A program made the translations under genes and the position numbers. 64,000 bases of DNA from positions 558,001 through 622,000 of the forward strand of contig NZ_CABPST010000001.1 of NCBI RefSeq assembly GCF_902459805.1, read 5' to 3'. This document shows, piece after piece, positions 50,216 to 59,508 of this stretch. Under the pieces are notes generated by a model. The model was not told the origin of the DNA. It ran no database searches and saw only the letters and a program-made list of their open reading frames with translations. Within the stretch, counting starts at the first letter, position 1. Each line of letters begins with the position of its first letter. The stretch is from Pandoraea bronchicola. GTDB taxonomy: Bacteria; Pseudomonadota; Gammaproteobacteria; Burkholderiales; Burkholderiaceae.

Positions 50216-51631
50216 TCAGTAGCGATAGTGCGCCGGCTTGAACGGACCGTTCTTGTCGACGCTGATGTACTTCGCCTGCTCGTCGGTCAGCACGGTCAGG
50301 TCGGCACCGATACGGCCCAGGTGCAGACGCGCGACCTTCTCGTCCAGATGCTTCGGCAGCACGTACACGCTGTTCTTGTACTTGGCGCCGTCGACGAACA
50401 GTTCGATCTGTGCGAGCGTCTGATTGGTGAACGAGTTGCTCATCACGAACGACGGGTGGCCCGTGGCGCAGCCCAGATTCACGAGGCGGCCTTCTGCCAG
50501 CAGGATGATGCGCTTGCCGTCCGGGAAAATGATGTGATCGACCTGCGGCTTGATGTTTTCCCACTCGTACTTGCGGGTCGACGCCACGTTGATTTCCGAG
50601 TCGAAGTGGCCAATGTTGCACACGATGGCCTGGTGCTTCATCGCGGCCATGTGGTCGTGGTCGATCACGTGGAAGTTACCCGTGGCCGTCACGAAGATGT
50701 CGGCCTTGTCGGCGGCGTATTCCATCGTCACCACACGGTAGCCTTCCATGGCGGCTTGCAGCGCGCAGATCGGATCGATTTCCGTGACCCACACCGTGGC
50801 GCCCAGACCGCGCAGGCTTTGGGCGCAGCCCTTGCCCACGTCGCCGTAACCCGCCACGAGGGCGATCTTGCCGGCAATCATCACGTCGGTCGCGCGCTTG
50901 ATACCGTCGACCAGCGACTCACGGCAGCCGTACAGGTTGTCGAACTTCGACTTGGTGACCGAGTCGTTCACGTTGATGGCCGGGAACGGCAGCGTGCCGT
51001 CCTTCTCCATCTGATACAGACGATGCACGCCCGTGGTGGTTTCTTCGGTCACGCCCTTGATTTGCGACAGGCGCTTGCTGTACCACTGCGGATCGATCGC
51101 GATGTGACGCTTGATGGAGGCGTACAGCGCGACTTCTTCTTCGTTGGTCGGATTGGCAACGACCGACAGATCCTTCTCGGCCTTGCTGCCCAGAATCAGC
51201 AGCAGCGTGGCGTCACCGCCATCGTCGAGAATCATGTTGGCGAACTCACCGTTCGGCCATTCGAAGATGCGATGGCTGTATTCCCAGTACTCGTCGAGCG
51301 ACTCGCCCTTGAAGGCGAACACAGGAATGCCGGCGGCAGCGATCGCCGCAGCGGCGTGGTCTTGTGTCGAGAAGATGTTGCACGAGGCCCAGCGCACTTC
51401 GGCGCCCAGCGCGACCAGCGTTTCGATGAGCACGCCCGTCTGGATGGTCATGTGCAGCGAGCCGGCGATGCGCGCGCCCTTGAGCGGCTGGCTGGCCTTG
51501 AACTCGGCACGCGTGGCCATCAGACCCGGCATTTCGCTCTCGGCGATCGTCAGTTCCTTACGGCCCCAACCCGCGAGATTGATATCGGCAACGTGGAAAT
51601 CGGAGAATTTCGAATCGACTACGGCGTTCAT
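50216..51631 (-). CDS. ahcY: Adenosylhomocysteinase
   Basis: AhcY splits S-adenosylhomocysteine to adenosine and homocysteine, relieving inhibition of methyltransferases. The 471-residue protein has the NAD-binding loop [15 protein letters not shown], the EMPGLMATR start region and the terminal [10 protein letters not shown]. The ATG follows AAGGAGGCGTG; a GTG one codon upstream is in frame but unneeded. Its leader carries a SAH riboswitch. Confidence 0.98.
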   Translation of the reverse strand: MNAVVDSKFSDFHVADINLAGWGRKELTIAESEMPGLMATRAEFKASQPLKGARIAGSLHMTIQTGVLIETLVALGAEVRWASCNIFSTQDHAAAAIAAAGIPVFAFKGESLDEYWEYSHRIFEWPNGEFANMILDDGGDATLLLILGSKAEKDLSVVANPTNEEEVALYASIKRHIAIDPQWYSKRLSQIKGVTEETTTGVHRLYQMEKDGTLPFPAINVNDSVTKSKFDNLYGCRESLVDGIKRATDVMIAGKIALVAGYGDVGKGCAQSLRGLGATVWVTEIDPICALQAAMEGYRVVTMEYAADKADIFVTATGNFHVIDHDHMAAMKHQAIVCNIGHFDSEINVASTRKYEWENIKPQVDHIIFPDGKRIILLAEGRLVNLGCATGHPSFVMSNSFTNQTLAQIELFVDGAKYKNSVYVLPKHLDEKVARLHLGRIGADLTVLTDEQAKYISVDKNGPFKPAHYRY

Positions 51632-51670
51632 CACGCCTCCTTTTCTCTAAATAAAGACTAGATAGTGGGA

Positions 51671-51792
51671 CGTGAGCGCCGTTCTTGAGGCTCACACGCC
51701 ATGCTATCCGGGGCAAACCGGCGGCCGGCGGGGCCAATAGGAAGGATCTTGAGCCTGGCAGCACGATGGCTGTCGCAACGCTCCTCAAGATC
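51671..51792 (-). ncRNA. SAH riboswitch controlling ahcY
   Basis: The minus-strand leader contains the SAH riboswitch core. The P1 arms GATCTTGAG (51784-51792) and CTCAAGATC (51745-51753) flank GAGGAGCGTTGC, a hairpin and CCAGGCTC. Downstream the conserved AACGGCGCTCACG (51671-51683) can pair with GAGCG to make the pseudoknot. The order and bases match the published SAH aptamer of Ralstonia and Burkholderia ahcY genes, where SAH binding turns expression on. The aptamer ends 40 bases before the ATG, so control of ribosome access is likely. Confidence 0.9.
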
Positions 51793-51797
51793 CCGGC

Positions 51798-51806
51798 ATT
51801 GTAGCA
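51798..51806 (-). promoter_or_regulatory. Extended -10 promoter of ahcY
   Basis: The minus strand reads TGCTACAAT, an extended -10 element with TACAAT at 51798-51803. It predicts a start near 51791, exactly at the 5' arm of the riboswitch P1 stem. No good -35 is seen at 17 bases, which is usual for extended -10 promoters. Confidence 0.65.
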
Positions 51807-51928
51807 AAACTGATGCGTGGCGTCGGGGCAAGGCGACGCCTGAAGGGTATTTTTTTGCGTGGAAGACGACAGCCGCGAGACCCGCTCGCGGTGGCGCACC
51901 TGCCCCGCCCGGTCAGACCGTCAAACCA

Positions 51929-52612
51929 TCAGATCGGCAAATGGGCGAGCAGCGGCGCGGCGAACACCATCAGAATGCCGTTGATCATCATGACGAGGCT
52001 GGCCACCACGCCCTCTTCGCTGCCGATCTGCCGAGCCTTGGCAGTACCGAAGCCATGAGCGCCCGCACCGAACGGTGCCCCGCGTGCCATGCGAGTGCGC
52101 AGCGGCAGCCACGAGAGCAACGCCTCGCCAAGCAGCATGCCGATGAACCCCGTGATGATGACGAAGAGCCCCACCAGATCGCGCGAACCGCCGACCTGAT
52201 CCGACACGGCGAGGGCAAACGGCGTCGAGATCGAGCGGGCGAGCAGACTGCGCGCCATCTCGGGGGGCAGCTCGAACAGACGGGCGAGTACGAAGGAACT
52301 GCCTACGGCCACGATCATCGCGACGAGCACGCCGACGATGAGCGCGAACGCGTGCCGGCGAATGATGTCGCGGTGCTCGTAGATCGGTACGGCAAACGCA
52401 ATCGTCGTCGGGCCGAGCAGCCACACAAGCCAGCGCGAGTCGGAAATGTACGTCGTGTAGGAAATATCGCCGCCGACCATCACGGCGATAAGCAGCACGG
52501 GCGCGAGAATGGCCGGGCCGAGCCACACCTTGCCGAAACGCGCGTAAAGGCGCTTCGACACGTAATAGAAGACGACGGTGAGGACGAGCAGCAGGAGCGC
52601 CGTATGATTCAT
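51929..52612 (-). CDS. lrgB: LrgB family protein (CidB/LrgB)
   Basis: The 227-residue membrane protein has about six to seven hydrophobic segments and the LrgB core ARSLLARSISTPFALAVSDQVGGS and GAGAHGFGTAKA. With LrgA it forms a holin/antiholin-like pair linked to autolysis and to export of small carboxylates such as glycolate or pyruvate in various bacteria. The start is the ATG giving MNHTALLLL; a TTG five codons earlier is less likely. Confidence 0.92.
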   Translation of the reverse strand: MNHTALLLLVLTVVFYYVSKRLYARFGKVWLGPAILAPVLLIAVMVGGDISYTTYISDSRWLVWLLGPTTIAFAVPIYEHRDIIRRHAFALIVGVLVAMIVAVGSSFVLARLFELPPEMARSLLARSISTPFALAVSDQVGGSRDLVGLFVIITGFIGMLLGEALLSWLPLRTRMARGAPFGAGAHGFGTAKARQIGSEEGVVASLVMMINGILMVFAAPLLAHLPI

Positions 52613-52670
52613 GGCAAGACCCGGCAAGCGCTAAGTTGAGTGATGAGAAAGACGATCGGCTCGCGCAGCA

Positions 52671-53126
52671 TCAGCGGGCGTCGTGCGCATGCGCGCGGCG
52701 AGCCGGAATGCGAACGAGGGCGCGCTTCAGATGGCGCTCCGCACGGCAGGCCAGATCGACAGCCAGCGCCGTCGACACCATCACGAGCACCGTGCCCACG
52801 CCGATCACGGCGAGCAGTTGCAAGCCTTCGTGACGCAGCAGATCGGTGTATTGCATGACGGCCGCGACCATCGGCACGAAGAAAAGGATCATCTCGGCCA
52901 GAAACCAGTCGGCACCGCGCTTGATCTTCTCCGTCTTGAGCACACCACTCATGAGCAGCGCCACGACGGTCAGCAACCCCAGCACGCCGCCCGGTAGCGG
53001 CAAATGAAAATGACGCGCCGCAGCATCCGCCACCAGATAGATACCCGTGAGCAGCGCGATCTGCCAAACCACGTCGACAATGCGCTTGCTGCGGCTATAC
53101 AGACGGCTGGCAATCATCTTGGTCAT
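52671..53126 (-). CDS. lrgA: CidA/LrgA family protein
   Basis: A 151-residue protein with four membrane segments and the LrgA pattern HFHLPLPGGVLGLLTVVALLMSG. A charged C-terminal tail is rich in Arg, Ala and His. It precedes lrgB by 58 bases and is divergent from a LysR regulator, the usual arrangement for cid/lrg control. Confidence 0.9.
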   Translation of the reverse strand: MTKMIASRLYSRSKRIVDVVWQIALLTGIYLVADAAARHFHLPLPGGVLGLLTVVALLMSGVLKTEKIKRGADWFLAEMILFFVPMVAAVMQYTDLLRHEGLQLLAVIGVGTVLVMVSTALAVDLACRAERHLKRALVRIPARRAHAHDAR

Positions 53127-53161
53127 GGCGGGCTCCCGGGTTTGGCATCAATATGAAGTGC

Positions 53162-53167
53162 AGTATA
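53162..53167 (-). promoter_or_regulatory. -10 element of the lrgAB promoter
   Basis: TATACT on the minus strand predicts a start near 53155, giving a 29-base leader to lrgA. No good -35 lies 17 bases upstream, in keeping with an activator-dependent promoter. Confidence 0.5.
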
Positions 53168-53212
53168 GGAAGCACCGCAACATAAATATAATGAATTAGT
53201 ATTATCAAAACG

Positions 53213-53227
53213 ATTCCAAATTGGAAT
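53213..53227. promoter_or_regulatory. LysR recognition box ATTCC-AAATT-GGAAT
   Basis: A near-perfect palindrome with 5-base arms that obeys the LysR T-N11-A rule (T53214, A53226). Its centre is about 65 bases upstream of the predicted lrgA start, the standard place for a LysR recognition site, in an AT-rich divergent region. It is the likely target of the neighbouring LysR protein. Confidence 0.75.
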
Positions 53228-53291
53228 AATTTAAGTATTAACCCTAATCGTGCATAAGAAAGCCTGACGGGACGGGGCTTTCCGCCAAATA

Positions 53292-53306
53292 GCACCACTT
53301 TGGTGC
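53292..53306. promoter_or_regulatory. Perfect palindrome GCACCA-CTT-TGGTGC
   Basis: Six-base perfect arms around CTT lie 17 bases before the lysR ATG. The sequence equals the classical NtrC consensus (GCACCA-N3-TGGTGC). It may be a repressor-type NtrC site, an autoregulatory site for the LysR protein, or a leader hairpin near its ribosome site. Confidence 0.55.
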
Positions 53307-53322
53307 GAAAGAGAGAACCAAA

Positions 53323-54267
53323 ATGGAACTGCGCGCGTTGCGAGGATTTGTGGAAGTTGTGCGACAGCAGAGCTTCACGGCGGCGGCGGAAGCGTTGTTT
53401 GTCACCCAGCCGACCGTGAGCAAGATGGTCAAGGCGCTGGAAGACGAACTGGGAACGCCGCTGATGTTGCGCGAAGAGCGCGGCCTGGGCCGCCGGCTTC
53501 AGTTGACCGACGCGGGACGCGTCGTCTTCGAGCGCGGTCAGGACGTGCTCGCCGCCTACGCCCGGCTGCAGCAGGAACTGGCCGATCTCGAGACGGTTGC
53601 GCGCGGTGAATTGTCGATCGGGATTCCGCCGCTCGGCGGCGATCTGTTCATTCCGGTGATCGGTGCCTTTCATCAGCACTATCCGGATATCGAGATGAAG
53701 CTCTTCGAGACTGGCTCACGCGCTATCGAGCAGGCGTTGCTTGCGGGCGATATCGAGCTGGGCGCGGTGCTGCTGCCGGTCGACCCCACGATTCTCGACG
53801 TGCTGCCGGTATGCCATTACCAGTTGCGCCTGATTGCCCCGCGCGAGTCGCGCTGGGAGGGACGCGCCTCGGTCGGTCTGGGCGAGTTGCGCGATGAGCC
53901 GTTCGTCTTTTACGGCGAAGGGTTTGCGTTGTCCGAGTGGGTGATTGCCGCGTGTCGCCGCGCGGGCTTCACCCCCAAGATTGCGGGACGTTCGAGCCAA
54001 TGGGACTTCATTGCGTCGATGGTGGACAACGGCGTGGGCATCGCGCTGCTGCCTGAGCCCTTCTGCGCGCGGCTCGATCCGAAACGTTTCGTGATAACGG
54101 ATGTGCGCGATCCGGAGATCCCGTGGGATCTGGCGATGGCGTGGCGGCGCGACTCGTATCTGTCGCACGCGGCCCGGCGCTGGCTGGCGCTCGCGCGCGA
54201 CATCCTCGGCCCTGGCGGCGACGGTGACGCGCAGGCGGCCATCGCTGGCGGCGCCCGAAGCCCGTGA
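53323..54267 (+). CDS. LysR family transcriptional regulator
   Basis: The 314-residue regulator starts with the LysR winged helix (ELRALRGFVEVVRQQSFTAAAEALFVTQPTVSKMVKALEDELG, residues 2-44) and has a C-terminal periplasmic-binding-like effector domain. It is divergent from lrgAB and probably controls it; CidR/LrgR-type regulators respond to small carboxylates, so the effector may be acetate or pyruvate-like, which is inference. Confidence 0.92.
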   Translation: MELRALRGFVEVVRQQSFTAAAEALFVTQPTVSKMVKALEDELGTPLMLREERGLGRRLQLTDAGRVVFERGQDVLAAYARLQQELADLETVARGELSIGIPPLGGDLFIPVIGAFHQHYPDIEMKLFETGSRAIEQALLAGDIELGAVLLPVDPTILDVLPVCHYQLRLIAPRESRWEGRASVGLGELRDEPFVFYGEGFALSEWVIAACRRAGFTPKIAGRSSQWDFIASMVDNGVGIALLPEPFCARLDPKRFVITDVRDPEIPWDLAMAWRRDSYLSHAARRWLALARDILGPGGDGDAQAAIAGGARSP

Positions 54268-54407
54268 CGCTCCAGTCTTCGGCCTGAAACGCGAAACGGC
54301 GCGGCCACAAGGGCCGGCGCCTGCGTCGTCCGACACCACGCTGCGATTGCGGTATCCTTGCCGCTGACATTTTCCCCTTGCCGCGCCAGCGCGGCGCATC
54401 GACACTC

Positions 54408-55181
54408 ATGCGCATCATTACCGCGAATCTGAACGGCGTGCGATCGGCCGCCAAGAAGGGCTTTTTCGAGTGGTTCGGCAAGCAGGACGCCGACATCCTC
54501 TGCGTGCAGGAAATCAAGGCGCAGTTGCCTGACATGACGCCGGACTTCCTCAAGCCGCACGACTATCAGGGCTATTTCCACTACGCGGAAAAGAAGGGTT
54601 ACAGCGGCGCTGGCGTGTACGTGCGACGCGAGCCCGACGACATCGTCGTCGGCTGGGGCAACGCTGAGTTCGACGCCGAAGGCCGCTACGTCGAAGTCCG
54701 TTATGGCAATCTTTCGGTGATCTCCGTCTACATCCCGTCGGGATCGAGCGGCGAGGAACGTCAGGCCGCCAAATTCCGCTTCATGGCCGACTTCATGCCG
54801 CATCTGCTGGCGCTCAAGGCGGCAGGGCGCGAAGTCATCCTGTGCGGCGACGTGAACATCGCGCACAAGGAAATCGACATCAAGAACTGGAAGGGCAATC
54901 TGAAGAACTCGGGCTTCCTGCCCGAAGAGCGCGCCTGGCTCACGCAGTTGTTCGACGACCACGGCTATGTCGACGTCTTCCGCACGCTCGACCCGCGTGC
55001 CGACCAGTACACGTGGTGGAGCAACCGCGGACAGGCTTATGCGAAGAACGTCGGCTGGCGCATCGACTATCAGATCGCCACGCAGGGCATCGCGGGCAAG
55101 GCAAAAGCGACCTCGGTCTTCCGCGACATCAAGTTCAGCGATCACGCACCGCTAACGGTTGACTACGACCACACGCTGTAA
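54408..55181 (+). CDS. xth: Exodeoxyribonuclease III
   Basis: This AP endonuclease/3'-exonuclease of base excision repair has 257 residues. It begins MRIITANLNGVRSAAKKGFFEW with metal ligands in TANLNG and CVQEIKAQ. The catalytic CGDVNIAHKEIDIKN block and terminal SDHAPLTVDY complete the EEP fold. The start is the ATG that gives this canonical N-terminus. It is followed after 11 bases by an unrecognised gene. Confidence 0.95.
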   Translation: MRIITANLNGVRSAAKKGFFEWFGKQDADILCVQEIKAQLPDMTPDFLKPHDYQGYFHYAEKKGYSGAGVYVRREPDDIVVGWGNAEFDAEGRYVEVRYGNLSVISVYIPSGSSGEERQAAKFRFMADFMPHLLALKAAGREVILCGDVNIAHKEIDIKNWKGNLKNSGFLPEERAWLTQLFDDHGYVDVFRTLDPRADQYTWWSNRGQAYAKNVGWRIDYQIATQGIAGKAKATSVFRDIKFSDHAPLTVDYDHTL

Positions 55182-55192
55182 CGGATCGCACG

Positions 55193-55930
55193 ATGAAGAC
55201 GCTTTTGTTCTGCACCAGCTATATGAAGGATGCCGATGCCTGGCAGCATCGATATCGGCGCTGGCTCGACTACTACCGGAACGGACCGATCAACGCCGAC
55301 AAGATCCTCATGATCGACGACGGTTCGCCCTATCTGCCGCCGGCCGCGATTATCCAGACGGTGCCCGCGAACAGCGACCCTTCGGCGCATCAGGCCGTAC
55401 ACGGCATCGTGCGGTTCGATAAGAATCTGGGGCGGCAGAGCATGAGCCTGTATCCCGGATGGTGGCGCAGCTTCCTTCATTCGGTGACGATTGCGCGGGC
55501 CATGGGAGCGGACAAGATCGTCCATATCGAATCCGATGCCTACACGTTGAGCCAGCAACTCGTGGATTTCATCAATGACACGCGGTCGGGCTGGCATGTC
55601 ATGTGGGCCCAGCGCTACGAGATGCCGGAGACTGCCATCCAGATCATTTGCCGGGATCAGTTCGAAGCGCTCGAAAAGCTCCGGGACGAACGTCCGAATC
55701 TGGATTTCCCGGACATTGCGGAACGCCTCTTGCCATTCACGTCGGTGAATCGGCAGTTCAAAGGGGATCGGTACAGCGAATTCAAACGCAACCGAGGCAT
55801 CTTCCGCTCGAGAAAATTCAACTTTCTCCCGATCTTCCAGTGGGACTTCTTCTGGGAGCCGATTCCGGACGACGCTGACATCGCCACTCAGGTCGTTACG
55901 CGTCAGAAGGTCGCCTTCCGCGGCGCCTGA
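55193..55930 (+). CDS. Uncharacterised protein with glycosyltransferase A-like pattern
   Basis: I do not recognise this 245-residue protein with certainty. The order of features resembles a GT-A fold: a beta strand MKTLLFCTSY, an ILMIDDGSPYLPP strand-turn near residue 40, and DKIVHIESDAY near residue 107 in the place of a DxD-like metal motif. A Trp/Phe-rich C-terminus (IFQWDFFWEP) follows. No signal peptide or membrane segment is visible. It lies 11 bases after exonuclease III and is probably cotranscribed. A sugar-transfer role is only a suggestion. Confidence 0.7.
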   Translation: MKTLLFCTSYMKDADAWQHRYRRWLDYYRNGPINADKILMIDDGSPYLPPAAIIQTVPANSDPSAHQAVHGIVRFDKNLGRQSMSLYPGWWRSFLHSVTIARAMGADKIVHIESDAYTLSQQLVDFINDTRSGWHVMWAQRYEMPETAIQIICRDQFEALEKLRDERPNLDFPDIAERLLPFTSVNRQFKGDRYSEFKRNRGIFRSRKFNFLPIFQWDFFWEPIPDDADIATQVVTRQKVAFRGA

Positions 55931-55986
55931 ACGACGCCGCGTCAGCGCGGCCGCGTCCAGGACGGGCCGCCCAGCCCCCCTCTCGG

Positions 55987-57282
55987 TCAGCGTGAGCCGC
56001 TCGTTGCGGGCACGCCATCGCCGCCGTCACCGTCCGCGCCCCACGGCGCGACCTTCGGCAGCAGCAGCATGCCGGGCAGCGCAAGTGCCGTGCAAATGAG
56101 GAAGAACGTCAGCCAGCCAACGCCATCCACGATATAGCCGGTGCCTGCGTTGGCGAACGTGCGCGGCACCGACGCCAGACTCGTGAACAGCGCGAACTGC
56201 GTCGCCGTATAGCGTGGGTCTGTCGTGCGGGCGATGTATGCGGTAAATGCCGCCGTACCCAGCCCTGCTGTGAAAGCTTCAAACGCAATCACCGCACCGA
56301 GTCCCGTGACGACCGGTCCGGCTTCCGCGAGCCATGCGAAGCCGAGCACCGACACGAGTTGCAGCACCCCGAAGACCCACAGCCCGCGATTGATGCCGAG
56401 CTTGATCAGCCAGATCCCGCCGATGATGCCACCCGCCACGCTGGCCCACAGGCTTGTCGCCTTGGCCACGACGCCGATTTGCGTCTTCGTGAACCCCAGA
56501 TCGAGATAGAACGACGTGGCCAGCGATGTCGCCATCGAATCGCCGAGCTTGTAGAGAAAGATGAACGCGAGCACCAGCAGCGCCTGCGACCAGCCGCCGC
56601 GCGTGACGAACTCGTGAAACGGCTCCACCACGGCCTCGCGCAACGTCTTCGGTGGCGTGCCGCGAATCTCCGGCTCCTTGACGACGAGCGTCATCACGAT
56701 GCCCGGCAGCATGAACGCTGCCGTCACGAAGAACACCTGCGACCAGGGCAAATGGTCGGCCATGATGAGGGCTAGCGACCCCGGCACGAGCCCTGCCACC
56801 TTGTAGGCGTTCACGTGCATGGCCGTGCCCAGCCCCTGCTCACGGTCGGAGAGCAACTCGCGTCGATAGGCATCCAAACAGATGTCGAGACTCGCGCTGA
56901 AGAACGCCAGCGCCGCCGCCAGCGCGGCGATCGTCATCAGGTCGCGCTGCGGCGAATAAGTCCCCATGACCGCCACTGCGCCGGCCACCAGCAATTGCGT
57001 GACGAACATCCAGCCGCGCCGCCGGCCCGGCTTCCATCCGAAAACGTTGGGTGCGAAGCGGTCCATGAGCGGCGCCCACAGAAACTTCCACGTGTAGGGA
57101 AACTGGATCAGTGCGAACAGGCCGATCGACTTGAGATCCACGTGCTCGCTGCGCAGCCATGCCTGCACGAGATTGAGCAGGATGAACAACGGCAAGCCGG
57201 AGGTGAAGCCGAGAATCACGCAGATGAGCATCCGCGTGGGGTGAAAGACGCGCCCGTCGTCGGGCGGCAGCGAATCGGTCAT
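55987..57282 (-). CDS. ampG: AmpG-type MFS transporter (muropeptide permease-like)
   Basis: The 431-residue membrane protein has about 12 segments and the AmpG hallmarks GFTSGLPLFILLNLVQAWL near residue 26 and GLFALIQFPYTWKFLWAPLMDRF. AmpG brings anhydro-muropeptides into the cytoplasm for recycling, which would use the products of lytic transglycosylases such as the one at 13 kb. It follows metW by 107 bases on the same strand. Confidence 0.9.
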   Translation of the reverse strand: MTDSLPPDDGRVFHPTRMLICVILGFTSGLPLFILLNLVQAWLRSEHVDLKSIGLFALIQFPYTWKFLWAPLMDRFAPNVFGWKPGRRRGWMFVTQLLVAGAVAVMGTYSPQRDLMTIAALAAALAFFSASLDICLDAYRRELLSDREQGLGTAMHVNAYKVAGLVPGSLALIMADHLPWSQVFFVTAAFMLPGIVMTLVVKEPEIRGTPPKTLREAVVEPFHEFVTRGGWSQALLVLAFIFLYKLGDSMATSLATSFYLDLGFTKTQIGVVAKATSLWASVAGGIIGGIWLIKLGINRGLWVFGVLQLVSVLGFAWLAEAGPVVTGLGAVIAFEAFTAGLGTAAFTAYIARTTDPRYTATQFALFTSLASVPRTFANAGTGYIVDGVGWLTFFLICTALALPGMLLLPKVAPWGADGDGGDGVPATSGSR

Positions 57283-57389
57283 GGAAAGGACAGTTGGGGC
57301 CAGCCGCCTGCGGTGCGCGGCACCCGGCCCCCGGGTGTCTTCAGCCGTCAGGGGCCCGGCGCTTCGCTGCCCCGTTAGCTGCCGTCGGT

Positions 57390-58052
57390 TCAGGAACGCT
57401 TGACGCGATAGACCGCAAGACTACCACGCCAGTTCGCGCCCACGGACACGAGTCGCCCGTTATGCAGCACGGCGCGATCGAGAATCTTCACGCCGACATC
57501 CGGCGCCAGCGCCTCGAAGTCCTTGATGGTCAGCACACGCACGTTCGGCGTGTTGTGCCACTGAAACGGCAGGCTCTTCGACACCGGCATGCGGCCCCGC
57601 AACACCGACAGGCGGTGCGGCCAGTATCCGAAGTTCGGGAACGACACGATCGCCTCGCGCCCGACGCGCACCGTCTCGCGCAGAATATCCGCCGTACGGT
57701 GAATGGTCTGCAACGTCTGCGACAGGATGACGGTATCGAAACTCTGATCCTCGAAGAGCTTCAGGCCGTCTTCCATATTCTGCTGAACGACGTTGATGCC
57801 GCGCTGTGCCGAGGCGAGCACCCCGGCATCGTCGATCTCGATGCCGTAGCCGCTCACGTCGAGCTCATCCATCAACAGGCGCAGCAGCGAGCCGTCGCTG
57901 CATCCGAGATCGAGCACCTGTGACGACGGTTCGATCCATCGCGCGATGACCCGGAAATCCGGCCGGTCGGACAGCGACGCCGAAATACGGTCGCGCGACG
58001 CGGCCAGATGCGCAGCCTGAGCGGTGGTGACCGGTACAGTGGGCTGACTCAT
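57390..58052 (-). CDS. metW: Methionine biosynthesis protein MetW
   Basis: The 220-residue methyltransferase-fold protein has [15 protein letters not shown] (SAM-binding motif I) and the MetW stretches [28 protein letters not shown] and [13 protein letters not shown]. MetW acts together with MetX in homoserine acylation in several bacteria, though its exact reaction is unclear. It overlaps metX by 4 bases. Confidence 0.95.
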   Translation of the reverse strand: MSQPTVPVTTAQAAHLAASRDRISASLSDRPDFRVIARWIEPSSQVLDLGCSDGSLLRLLMDELDVSGYGIEIDDAGVLASAQRGINVVQQNMEDGLKLFEDQSFDTVILSQTLQTIHRTADILRETVRVGREAIVSFPNFGYWPHRLSVLRGRMPVSKSLPFQWHNTPNVRVLTIKDFEALAPDVGVKILDRAVLHNGRLVSVGANWRGSLAVYRVKRS

Positions 58053-59236
58053 ACCCCAACCTCCTCGGCGATACGTTCGTAATAGGCGCGCACCAGATTG
58101 TGATAGCGCGAATCGGTGAGCAGGAAGGCGTCGTGGCCGTGCGGCGCATCGATCTCCGCGTAGCTCACGGTGCGGCGCGTATCGAGCAGCGCCTTGACGA
58201 TCTCGCGCGAGCGAGCGGGCGCAAAACGCCAGTCGGTCGTGAACGACACGATGAGGTACTTGGCCGTGGTGTGGGACAGCGCCTTCGCCAGGTCGCCGCC
58301 CACGGTGCGCGCCGGGTCGAAGTAATCGAGCGCGCGCGTAATCAGCAGATAAGTATTGGCGTCGAAATACTCGGCGAATTTATCGCCCTGATAGCGCAGG
58401 TACGACTCCACTTCGAACTCCACGTCGAAGCTGAAGCGATAGCCATCGTCCTGCCCGTTGCCATTGCCCTCGGCTTTCACGCCGTCCACCAGCGCTTCGG
58501 CGCGGCGCAACGCCCGGCCGAACTTGGTCGCCATGTCCTCATCGGACAGATAGGTGATGTGACCGATCATGCGCGCCACCCGCAGCCCGCGACGCGGCAC
58601 CACGCCGTGTGCGTAATAATTGCCGCCGTGGAAATCCGGATCGGAAAGGATGGCCGAGCGCGCCACTTCGTTGAACGCGATGTTCTGTGCAGAGAGCTTC
58701 GGCGTGGAAGCGATCACCAGACAGTGACCGACACGCTCGGGATACATGATGCTCCACGCGAGCGCCTGCATGCCGCCGAGACTGCCGCCCATCACCGCAG
58801 CAAATTTGTGAATGCCGAACGCGTCGGCCACGCGCGCCTGCGCGTTGACCCAGTCTTCCACAGTCACGACAGGGAAGCGCGCGCCGTAGGGCGTGCCGGT
58901 CGCTTCATCGAGGCTCATCGGTCCGGTCGAGCCGAAGCACGAGCCGAGGTTGTTCACCCCGATGACGAAGAACCGATTGGTGTCGAGCGGCTTGCCGGGA
59001 CCGACCATGTTGTCCCACCAGCCGATGTCCTTGGGATTGTCGGCGGCGATACCGGCGACGTGATGCGACGCATTGAGCGCGTGACAAACCAGCACCGCGT
59101 TGCTGTGATCGGCATTCAATTCGCCATAGGTCTCGACCATCAGGTCGTAGCCCGCGAGTGTGCTGCCGTTCTGCAGCGCCAGCGGCTCAGCGAAATGCAT
59201 CCGCTGCGGCGTGACGATTCCGATTGAAGATTCCAT
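58049..59236 (-). CDS. metX: Homoserine O-acyltransferase MetX
   Basis: MetX acylates homoserine with acetyl- or succinyl-CoA, opening methionine synthesis. The 395-residue alpha/beta hydrolase has the nucleophile elbow [12 protein letters not shown] (catalytic Ser), [19 protein letters not shown], and the terminal [11 protein letters not shown] with the catalytic His. Which acyl donor is used cannot be read safely; the Burkholderia enzyme is often of the succinyl type. The start is the ATG giving MESSIGIV. The 313-base leader holds a SAM-II-like element. Confidence 0.95.
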   Translation of the reverse strand: MESSIGIVTPQRMHFAEPLALQNGSTLAGYDLMVETYGELNADHSNAVLVCHALNASHHVAGIAADNPKDIGWWDNMVGPGKPLDTNRFFVIGVNNLGSCFGSTGPMSLDEATGTPYGARFPVVTVEDWVNAQARVADAFGIHKFAAVMGGSLGGMQALAWSIMYPERVGHCLVIASTPKLSAQNIAFNEVARSAILSDPDFHGGNYYAHGVVPRRGLRVARMIGHITYLSDEDMATKFGRALRRAEALVDGVKAEGNGNGQDDGYRFSFDVEFEVESYLRYQGDKFAEYFDANTYLLITRALDYFDPARTVGGDLAKALSHTTAKYLIVSFTTDWRFAPARSREIVKALLDTRRTVSYAEIDAPHGHDAFLLTDSRYHNLVRAYYERIAEEVGV

Positions 59237-59357
59237 AAATCCCTGTCCGAAACATGCCGTGGCCGGCGTCGCTGTCGAGAATGATCGACGGACGGCGTCC
59301 TGAAGCGTTCTGTGCGGGAAAAGGGGTCGACGGAAAAACGGCGGGGTGCGCGCGAAC

Positions 59358-59456
59358 GACCTCTTTAGCCGCATTTTTAATGAATGCCACTGCCCGGGAA
59401 ACCCCGGCAGCGTCATCCGCGCGCCCGCAAGCGAGTCACCAAATCGGCGCGCCAAT
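59358..59456 (-). ncRNA. SAM-II-like (SAM_alpha) riboswitch candidate before metX
   Basis: On the minus strand the arms GGCGCGCC (59446-59453) and GGGCGCGC (59419-59426) enclose a loop starting GATTTGGTGACTCGCTTGC, the conserved SAM-II loop type. Downstream, after an extra GC hairpin (CTGCCGGGG/CCCGGGCAG), comes CATTAAAAATGCGGCTAAAGAGG (59360-59382), matching the conserved A-rich and GCTAAA tail that makes the pseudoknot. SAM-II elements normally turn metX off when SAM is high. The inserted hairpin makes this one longer than the minimal form. Confidence 0.7.
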
Positions 59457-59508
59457 CACCGCGACAGGGCCGGTCCAAAGCGCCGGCGGCCCCGTCACGG
59501 GTTGCAAA

